Source: Armatimonadetes bacterium Uphvl-Ar2 (lineage in GTDB: Bacteria > Armatimonadota > Fimbriimonadia > Fimbriimonadales > Fimbriimonadaceae). From it: 64,000 nucleotides of DNA. The stretch covers positions 1,674,001-1,738,000 of the forward strand of contig CP021424.1 of assembly GCA_002162095.1 (NCBI GenBank). The letters run 5' to 3'. Shown here piece after piece: positions 61,929 through 64,000 of the stretch (position 1 is its first letter; each line of letters opens with the position of its first letter). Below the pieces are notes generated by a model. That model had not been told where the DNA came from, did not search any database, and was given only the letters and a program-made list of their open reading frames with translations. Position numbers and translations under genes: made by a program.

Positions 61929-62612
61929 CTAAACGCCACCGCGCAACGCCCCCACGACCCAAAGGAACACGCCGAACGTGATGAGAACCACCCAGCCCAC
62001 GTGGCCGCGACGGTGGGCACGTTCGTCTTCGTATGTCCGGGCTGTCCAGAGAGAGGCGGCGATGGTGGCCGTGAGCCACCAGCCAAAGAAGTTCAAAATC
62101 GGGGCACCACCGGGCAGCGGGCCGGGTTCTAGCCACTTCCAGTAGCCCAGTGGTCCCGCCAGCACCGGCTCCATCCCGAGGTCAAAGAGGGCGGCCAGCA
62201 GACCCGCGAGCGGGGCTAGCATGGTGCGGTTCCAGCGCCCCGAGCGCACCACCACAAAGCACGCGCCCGCCAGCATCAGCCAGGCGAAGGGCAACGGCAC
62301 GGGGAAGGGCGAGCCCCCCGGCCCGGGCACGCTGGGCCACCACCGGCCGGTGTATTCATAGCGCCCGAAGGGCAACCCGGTGGCGAGGCCGACCCACTCG
62401 GCGGCGAACCCCACGCCCAGCGCGGCGATCCATCGCCAGGGGGCCACGCCCAGCGTTTGCAGCACGGCCGCGACGCCGCAACCGACCATGAGGAGGCTGA
62501 CAGTACGTTCAATGAAGACCGGCGCCGGGCCGACGAAGCGCTCGGCAAACGTGCCCAGCACACCAAAAATCGCCAACCCGACGTACACCCGGAGGGCGAA
62601 GGGCCAATCCAA
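61929..62612 (-). CDS. cruF: Carotenoid biosynthesis protein CruF-like (DUF422), membrane
   Basis: 227 residues with six or seven hydrophobic segments. The GLPFGRYEYTGRWWP stretch and the loops GYWKWLEPGPLPGGAPILNFFGWW are characteristic of DUF422 proteins such as CruF, the 1',2'-hydratase that adds water to psi-ends of carotenoids, and bisanhydrobacterioruberin hydratase. Start at TTG 62612; no ATG/GTG lies in frame upstream. It is 42 bases upstream of crtI in the same direction, and so begins the carotenoid unit. Confidence 0.88.
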   Translation of the reverse strand: MDWPFALRVYVGLAIFGVLGTFAERFVGPAPVFIERTVSLLMVGCGVAAVLQTLGVAPWRWIAALGVGFAAEWVGLATGLPFGRYEYTGRWWPSVPGPGGSPFPVPLPFAWLMLAGACFVVVRSGRWNRTMLAPLAGLLAALFDLGMEPVLAGPLGYWKWLEPGPLPGGAPILNFFGWWLTATIAASLWTARTYEDERAHRRGHVGWVVLITFGVFLWVVGALRGGV

Positions 62613-62709
62613 TTTTTGAGTGCCTGCCGGGCCCGAAAGACCATCAGTCCGTCCTTACATGCTGATGATGACATTCTTGCGGGCCAACAATGCTAGAATG
62701 AAGGCTCGC

Positions 62710-62799
62710 GGACAGATGGCCGAGCGGCTTAAGGCGCCCGCCTGCTAAGCGGGTTGAGGTGATCACCTCTCCCGGGTTCGAATCCCGGTCTGTCCGCCA
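62710..62799 (+). tRNA. tRNA-Ser (anticodon GCT)
   Basis: Acceptor GGACAGA/TCTGTCC, anticodon loop CTGCTAA with stem CCCGC/GCGGG, long class II variable arm, T-loop TTCGAAT, G73 and encoded CCA. Confidence 0.95.
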
Positions 62800-62817
62800 C
62801 CTGTTTTCGAGGTGGAA

Positions 62818-63861
62818 ATGAAATTTGGCATCGTTATGGGTTGGTTAGCCCTTGTAGCCACGGCTACAGCGGCTCCATCGTTCGATGACTACCTCGCGCT
62901 ACGCCGCCAGCACGGGGTTGCCATTTCCGCCAGCCAAGAAGCCCTGGAGACCTTTGTGGGTTCGCGCGTTATGGAAGTCCGCGGGATCGTGAAGGGTTCC
63001 ATCGGCTCCGGCGACACCCGCTCGCTCTTGCTGGAAACCAAAGAAGGCCGCACGCTCAACATCAAAGCCGCCGGGGCCCCGGATTGGGTGACCTATCCCA
63101 ACACCACCGCCCGCCTGTTGGTGAAAGCCGAGCGCCGCACCGAATTGGGCTTGCTTCGCGCTGAACTCCTGGGGGCCGCCTCGGAAGATCAGATGCTGAA
63201 GTTCGAGGCCGCCGAGAACGCCCGCCTGGAGCAGCAGCGCCAAGCCGCATTGGCCCGCCAACAGGCCGCCGAGCGTAACCAGCGCGGGGGCACCACCAGC
63301 CGGGGAGGCCGTCCGCCCGCCCTGCCGGGGAACATCCCTTCGCTTAGCGTGGCGACGCGCACGAACCTCGCGCCGGAACTGAACAATGTGCTGGGCGCCT
63401 ATGCCGGATTCATTCGATCTCGCAATAGCCGCCTGAGCGTCGCCCAAGCCACCGATATTGCCGCCAAGATTCTGGAGCACAGCGCCCGCTTTGGCGTGGA
63501 CGCCCGCCTCATCATGGCGATCGTCTTGGTGGAAAGCAATTTCAATCCGAACGCGGTGAGCCATGCCGGCGCCCGCGGCCTGGGGCAGCTGATGCCGGGC
63601 ACCGCGCGCGGGCTGGGCGTTAGTAACGTATTTGACACGGACCAGAACCTGATGGGGACGGCCAAGCTGATTACGCAGCACCTCAGCACCTATAGCCGCA
63701 ACAACGATGAAATCGAAGCGCTGGTGCTGTCGCTGGCAGCTTATAACGCCGGGCCGGGGGCTGTGCGCCGCTTTGGGGGTGTGCCGCCGTACCGCGAAAC
63801 CCAGAACTACGTGAAGAAAGTGATGAGCACCTACCGCCAGTTGTGCGGTCAGCCGGGCTAG
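62818..63861 (+). CDS. Lytic transglycosylase (SLT/GH23 type)
   Basis: 347 residues. Signal peptide up to ATATAAP, a variable region with a coiled coil (about residues 120-155, rich in Gln/Arg/Ala), and a C-terminal SLT domain with the catalytic Glu E239 in IVLVESNFNPNAVS, GARGLGQLMPGTARGLG and LAAYNAGPGAVRRFGG. It would cleave the peptidoglycan glycan strand between MurNAc and GlcNAc. Start ATG with GAGGTGG just upstream. Between the tRNA and the window end; no operon partner. Confidence 0.93.
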   Translation: MKFGIVMGWLALVATATAAPSFDDYLALRRQHGVAISASQEALETFVGSRVMEVRGIVKGSIGSGDTRSLLLETKEGRTLNIKAAGAPDWVTYPNTTARLLVKAERRTELGLLRAELLGAASEDQMLKFEAAENARLEQQRQAALARQQAAERNQRGGTTSRGGRPPALPGNIPSLSVATRTNLAPELNNVLGAYAGFIRSRNSRLSVAQATDIAAKILEHSARFGVDARLIMAIVLVESNFNPNAVSHAGARGLGQLMPGTARGLGVSNVFDTDQNLMGTAKLITQHLSTYSRNNDEIEALVLSLAAYNAGPGAVRRFGGVPPYRETQNYVKKVMSTYRQLCGQPG

Positions 63862-63867
63862 TTTTCG

Positions 63868-64000
63868 TCAGTCAAAAAGACTCGCCTGCCCGGTGCGCAG
63901 GAGTTCGGCTCCGGCCAAAGAATCCGCCACGCGCCCATCCGGCGTGATGTGCCGCACCAGCAGCCCGCGCGCCTCCAGGGCCGGGGTCAGCAGCCGCCCG
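63868..64000 (-). CDS. C-terminal end of a protein cut by the window edge
   Basis: An open frame enters from the right edge and ends at TGA (63870-63868). The end reads RLLTPALEARGLLVRHITPD and GRVADSLAGAELLRTGQASL FD. It carries no motif I can place. Convergent with the transglycosylase gene, with an intergenic gap of about 6 bases. Confidence 0.55.
   Translation of the reverse strand, partial: GRLLTPALEARGLLVRHITPDGRVADSLAGAELLRTGQASLFD

Noticed and set aside
61887-62136. N-terminal extension of CrtI from the long minus-strand frame
   Set aside because: The extension overlaps the cruF 3' end and has no FAD motif; the proper start is the GTG at 61886 in the other frame.

Overview
The window looks like chromosomal DNA of a high-GC bacterium, probably Armatimonadota (Fimbriimonadia-like). 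The clues are a prepilin-type N-terminal methylation protein with an ILFPVFAQAK-type tail to its helix, a PEP-CTERM protein, C25-like secreted proteins, a solitary sufB and a nuo gene order lacking nuoI. This is inference from gene content; there is no rRNA here. I see no phage, transposase or CRISPR array.

Layout. 1-9 kb holds mixed housekeeping genes: a serine hydrolase, MsrB, a universal stress protein, a membrane acyltransferase, an RlmI-type methyltransferase, MarR, TfoX-N and SufB. 9-12.6 kb is one large secreted Asp-box propeller protein. 12.7-22.6 kb is a compact respiratory complex I operon, nuoG-H-J-K-L-M-orf-N. 22.8-32 kb carries a chemotaxis receptor, ribosomal L33/L32, tRNA-Leu, RecN, an M3 peptidase, pyruvate kinase and a small FtsB-like protein. 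32-42.5 kb is the most unusual part: four tandem copies of a two-gene cassette. 42.5-53 kb has a ComM-type ATPase, a PEP-CTERM protein, two tRNA-Pro, a prepilin-like protein, a P-II protein, a TPR protein and small hypothetical genes beside a trans-sulfuration enzyme. 54-62.6 kb is a carotenoid locus (crtB, acyltransferase, crtI, cruF) split by a sulfatase, a second, divergent two-gene cassette, and the formylglycine-generating enzyme the sulfatase would need. A tRNA-Ser, a lytic transglycosylase and a truncated gene close the window.

The cassettes. Each of the four tandem units encodes a secreted 'A' protein overlapped by a 'B' protein. The A proteins carry a His-Gly motif, a Cys motif about 42 residues later and a late GDP-type motif, which resembles the caspase/gingipain (C25) fold; one copy has lost the Cys. 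The last two thirds of B, the intergenic promoter and the A signal peptide are almost identical between copies, while the body of A and the start of B diverge and are less GC-rich. The promoter has a T-tract of copy-dependent length between -35 and -10, and the ATG lies 6 nt after the -10 box. The cassette at 57.2-59.4 kb has the same layout with a transglutaminase-like A protein and a G11 tract before its start. I regard these as a candidate undescribed family of recombining, possibly phase-variable, secreted cysteine-enzyme/partner pairs.

Data quality. nuoH, recN, crtI and tRNA-Pro(GGG) are each broken or distorted in a way that one extra G in a G-run would repair exactly. This points to homopolymer deletion errors in the assembly rather than real pseudogenes, and homopolymer lengths elsewhere should be read with that in mind.
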